DNA of 5,953 nt. Source: an uncultured Lachnospiraceae bacterium (GTDB lineage: Bacteria; Bacillota; Clostridia; Lachnospirales; Lachnospiraceae). A program made the position numbers and the translations under genes. Position 1 is the stretch's first letter. The number at the start of each line of letters is the position of its first letter. Where the stretch lies: NCBI GenBank assembly GCA_910580015.1, contig CAJTVT010000072.1, positions 1-5,953 of the forward strand. The letters run 5' to 3'. Shown here piece after piece: positions 3,178 through 5,953 of the stretch. The notes beneath the pieces are model-generated. The model ran no database searches. It worked only from the letters and a program-made list of their open reading frames with translations, and was not told the origin of the DNA.

Positions 3178-5953
3178 ATGTTAAAATTACGAAAGCCTTT
3201 TTTTAGTAAGATGCAGCTTCATATCAGGCAGGAGTTGTTACAGCAGTTGTGGGATAAGTATATTCCCGTGTCCGCAGCGGATTACGGTCAAATCCAGCTA
3301 ATTTATTTAAACCAGGACAACCGACAGAAAGAGCCACAGACGAAAAAGCTACAATTGCAGATTCGTCTGATGTTGAACAACAGCAGGATGCGTATGGGGT
3401 TAGGAGAAATGCCTTCCTCTTGGGTGCCAGGGCAAAAACAGATAAATAACAGCCTGCGGCGTATGGAAAAGTATTATCTAACGCAGTTGAGAAGCTGTGA
3501 TTTTGTGATGTTTCGAACCATGAGCAGATATTTGAAATTGCAAGAACAAGCCGCAGAGGATAGGAAACGCTATCAGATTTTTCAAATGGAACATCAGTTG
3601 ATCGAAAAGCAGCGGCAAGAATATCAAGAGATTTCAGAATTTTTTATGAAAGTGAAAGAATTTATAACCAACCAGACGGTACAGACAGCACGTAGGTTGG
3701 AACAGGAGCTTATTGGGGGGCTCACAGAGACGGAATATCAGACTTTGACAAAAAATTTTAGGAATGACCTGTCAATTTCTATGGGAAATGCAGACAAGCA
3801 GACCATAATATGGGGAAAACATAGGAATGAGATGCTAGAGAAGATTAGTCGCATGGAACCGGTAGAAATACAGCAGATTTGGAAGCAGATTCAAAGCAAG
3901 AACCAGCAGGAACAGATTTCAGAACAGTGGGGAACTGATGGTTTTTCAGAGAGATTTATTGCGATTCAGGAGAAGTTTGATCGGGAAATAATTCAAGAAT
4001 TTAAAGAATATGTTTCTTCTTTACTAAGGCAAGAACGGTTTCAGGCAATTCCCGACGTTGTGGATGTTTCGTGGGAAGAGCTGGTAAAGGCGCCAGAGAG
4101 AAAAATTGTCTCCCAAATAGAGCAAGTATTAGAGACAAAAAAAACACAGATAGAACAACGGGAAGAGCAGGCTTTGGAGATTTATCAGGAGATGTATGAT
4201 AAAGTTCCAGAATTTCGAAATTTTGTAGTACAACAGGCAAAAAATCAGGCACAGTATGTGGAGGAGACTTTTCGGATTCGGCATGAGGAGAAGGTGTCAG
4301 AGAAAGAAATCAGAGACATACAGGAGTGGGGCCAGGTGTTTTTTGAGAATTTTTATTTGGCTCCTGGACAGTCAGATATAAAAGAAACCAGTGCTAAGGA
4401 AGAAAATTTCCAAAATCAAACGCAGGAAAAAATGTCTCTGCTTAAGATACAAAGAGAAGAATCTGAGGTTTCTTCCGTTCTGGAAAATCTGAATTCTGTG
4501 CAGTACAAAGGTGTGGAAGAACTGGTACATTTGATACAAGAGATAAACCTTTACCTGAGAGAAAAGACTGCCTATGATAAGACGATTGCTTTGACTTCTT
4601 TAGAAAATGCAATACAGGAAACGAAGGTGCAAAATTTTCTGACGAGTATGCATGGATGGAAAGCGGTTCAGAGCGCAGACGATATTCGTTATCTGGCAGA
4701 AACCCTACTGTTATGGTATCGAAGGGATGCATCGGAAGTTTCTGGAAGTACGATACAAGGAAATGAGATCGAGACAACGAAAGAAATGATTCGGAATCGG
4801 TATCAAAATAAGCTGCCAGAGAAAGAAATACAAACAATCTTTGAATGCAGCAAACAATTGGCAGAGATTACAGAGGAAAAGCCTTTCGTGTATTCCAAAG
4901 AACAGACAGAATTAATACATTTGCTGGAAGAAATCAATCACCGTATGGAAACACAATCCAAGGGAAAGAACATTTTTCTGATTTATCAGGAAAGTTATCT
5001 GAAGGAACCCAAAGTACAGAAGCTGTTGGTACATATGCGTGGGTTAGGAGAAGTTCAGAGAGAAAAGTATGTCTGCTGTCTGGCAGAATTGTTGTTGATT
5101 TGGCAACAGGTATTTCAAGATGGTCGGTTGTTAGAAGCGAAGAAGATTTTGCGTGTCGAAGAAGAGGAAGTTATAGAACTGTCAGAGCAGGCAGAATGGC
5201 AGGAAGATTTTTCGTCTGAGGTACAGGAAGAACGTTTGGCTTCTTCTGAAAATATATTACAGAGGGAAGCATTGAAATTATTGGAAAGTGCACCACAGAG
5301 AGAGAATTTGAAATCTGAACGTAAGGCAGTTCAGAGTGATGACAGGGAATTTCCAGACAGTAAATTTCAAAATAATGATATGCAGGCTTCAGACCAACCG
5401 ATCCAGAGCAGCGATTTACACTTAAGAAACAACACGGTAAAGAGCGAAAAATCGGAGATTTTAAGGGGGGAATTGCGGAATAATAACACGAAATTGCCCA
5501 TGAGACATGTTCAGGGAAACGATTTGAAATTGTTTGTAAGTAAACTACAGGAGATAGAGCAAGAAATTCAGAATAGGTATTCCCAGGGAAGGCGGATGGA
5601 GACAATCGACGACAAAACTGAGAAGCAAGAGCCAGAAATAGAAAGTAGAGATAAAGTAGAAAAAAGGCAGGAGAGAATCGTCGGTGAATACCAGGGAATA
5701 ACGCTTGAACACCTGATTCAGGAGGAGCAGAGAAGAGAGCAAGACTTAACAGAGCGTATTATCCAGAGAGAACAACAGGAAAGAGAAAAGGGAAGAACCG
5801 ATGACAAAACTCAGAAGCAAGAGCCAGAAATAGAAAGTAGAGATAAAGTAGAAAAAAGGCAGGAAAGAGAGCAGGAGAGAATCGTCGGTGAATACCAAGG
5901 AATAACGCTTGAACACCTGATTCAGGAGGAGCAGAGAAGAGAGCAAGACTTAA
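3178..5953 (+). CDS. Large Gln/Glu-rich coiled-coil protein of unknown function (3' partial)
   Basis: I do not recognise this protein. The frame is open for 925 codons and runs off the window. ATG at 3178 has AGGG at 3166-3169 with 8 bases of spacing; the start MLKLRKPFFSKMQL is basic and lacks a signal peptide, and I see no membrane segment anywhere, so it should be cytoplasmic. Residues 1-110 look globular. Residues about 118-163 and 318-384 are long charged helices rich in Gln, Glu, Lys and Arg, likely coiled coils. Residues 446-516 and 576-645 are diverged copies of one roughly 70-residue helical domain. Residues about 650-810 are polar and probably disordered. From residue 812 a nearly identical 64-68-residue unit is repeated at least once. 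It is in the CIS operon directly after the second tube gene. Possible roles include a length-determining ruler, a scaffold or anchor for the particle, or a carried effector; nothing in the sequence decides between them. Purine content of the coding strand is very high towards the end. Confidence 0.88.
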   Translation, partial: MLKLRKPFFSKMQLHIRQELLQQLWDKYIPVSAADYGQIQLIYLNQDNRQKEPQTKKLQLQIRLMLNNSRMRMGLGEMPSSWVPGQKQINNSLRRMEKYYLTQLRSCDFVMFRTMSRYLKLQEQAAEDRKRYQIFQMEHQLIEKQRQEYQEISEFFMKVKEFITNQTVQTARRLEQELIGGLTETEYQTLTKNFRNDLSISMGNADKQTIIWGKHRNEMLEKISRMEPVEIQQIWKQIQSKNQQEQISEQWGTDGFSERFIAIQEKFDREIIQEFKEYVSSLLRQERFQAIPDVVDVSWEELVKAPERKIVSQIEQVLETKKTQIEQREEQALEIYQEMYDKVPEFRNFVVQQAKNQAQYVEETFRIRHEEKVSEKEIRDIQEWGQVFFENFYLAPGQSDIKETSAKEENFQNQTQEKMSLLKIQREESEVSSVLENLNSVQYKGVEELVHLIQEINLYLREKTAYDKTIALTSLENAIQETKVQNFLTSMHGWKAVQSADDIRYLAETLLLWYRRDASEVSGSTIQGNEIETTKEMIRNRYQNKLPEKEIQTIFECSKQLAEITEEKPFVYSKEQTELIHLLEEINHRMETQSKGKNIFLIYQESYLKEPKVQKLLVHMRGLGEVQREKYVCCLAELLLIWQQVFQDGRLLEAKKILRVEEEEVIELSEQAEWQEDFSSEVQEERLASSENILQREALKLLESAPQRENLKSERKAVQSDDREFPDSKFQNNDMQASDQPIQSSDLHLRNNTVKSEKSEILRGELRNNNTKLPMRHVQGNDLKLFVSKLQEIEQEIQNRYSQGRRMETIDDKTEKQEPEIESRDKVEKRQERIVGEYQGITLEHLIQEEQRREQDLTERIIQREQQEREKGRTDDKTQKQEPEIESRDKVEKRQEREQERIVGEYQGITLEHLIQEEQRREQDL
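4513..4725 (+). repeat. Diverged intragenic domain duplication, copy A
   Basis: Residues 446-516 of the large protein begin VEELVHLIQEIN, contain ETKVQNFLTSMHG and end LAETLLLWYRR. They align with residues 576-645 with a single one-residue gap and about one third identity by eye. The pattern suggests an amphipathic helical module. The similarity is at protein level only. Confidence 0.7.
4903..5112 (+). repeat. Diverged intragenic domain duplication, copy B
   Basis: Residues 576-645 begin QTELIHLLEEIN, contain EPKVQKLLVHMRG and end LAELLLIWQQV. The shared anchors with copy A are EL-x-HL-x-x-EIN, KVQ-x-x-L-x-x-M-x-G, and VQ followed by LAE-x-LL-x-W. The copies start 390 bases apart, separated by a 59-residue polar linker. 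Confidence 0.7.
5611..5953 (+). repeat. Near-identical tandem coding repeat, two copies seen, open at window end
   Basis: Copy 1 runs 5611-5749 and copy 2 runs 5803-5953, separated by a 53-base purine-rich linker. They differ by one G-to-C change (Glu to Gln, near the start), one silent G-to-A, and a 12-base in-frame insertion in copy 2 (about 5863-5876), which shifts the period from 192 to 204 bases. The insertion looks like a micro-duplication of a CAGGARAGAG-type unit. The unit encodes a charged stretch (DKTEKQEPEIESRDKVEKRQ) followed by ERIVGEYQGITLEHLIQEEQ. The near identity, including at third codon positions, indicates recent duplication or ongoing homogenisation. The window ends within copy 2, so the copy number is unknown. 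Confidence 0.92.

Noticed and set aside
4845..5219. A 124-codon + strand frame inside the large gene
   Set aside because: It overlaps in another frame the well-supported large reading frame, including domain copy B, and has no recognisable protein features.
5545..5946. Two similar hydrophobic minus-strand frames of 65 and 66 codons
   Set aside because: They are antisense shadows of the tandem repeat: their likeness comes from the duplicated + strand coding sequence, and their Leu/Phe/Ser richness from the antisense of purine-rich codons.

Overview
The window looks like part of a structural operon for a phage-tail-like contractile injection system (CIS, of the Afp/PVC/eCIS kind) in a low-to-moderate GC Gram-positive bacterium, probably a Clostridia member. 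The lineage is inferred from AT-leaning codon use, purine-rich Shine-Dalgarno sites and short gaps; no phylogenetic marker is present. Every supported gene is on the + strand, and no gap between genes exceeds about 70 bases, so the genes are probably co-transcribed. No promoter or terminator was recognised, and both window ends cut through genes.

Layout: (1) 2-1534, contractile sheath protein lacking its N-terminus; (2) 1598-2023, main inner-tube protein of the T4 gp19/Afp1 family; (3) a 12-bp hairpin at 2039-2066 in the gap after the tube gene; (4) 2094-2462, a small tail-assembly (chaperone-like) protein with a CxxC pair near its C-terminus; (5) 2465-2644, a 59-residue DUF6760-like protein starting at GTG two bases after the previous stop; (6) 2702-3142, a second, divergent gp19-family tube protein; (7) 3178 to beyond the end, a reading frame of at least 925 codons for a very hydrophilic, Gln/Glu-rich, probably coiled-coil protein that I do not recognise.

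The first five genes fit together as a machine part: tube rings stack inside the sheath, the assembly protein and the DUF6760-like protein probably help build or cap the tube, and the second tube-like protein is a candidate for the tube-baseplate transition. The gp19-type tube duplicates and the DUF6760-like gene point to an eCIS-type particle rather than an ordinary myophage.

Three things deserve a closer look. The junction of genes 4 and 5 carries an in-frame A AAT TTT heptamer, a 6-base spacer and a short GC-rich stem, with the -1 frame open into the next gene; this resembles the programmed frameshift of phage tail-assembly chaperone genes. The large unknown protein contains a diverged duplication of a roughly 70-residue domain. 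Its 3' part carries a nearly identical tandem repeat (period 192-204 bases), inside which the window ends.
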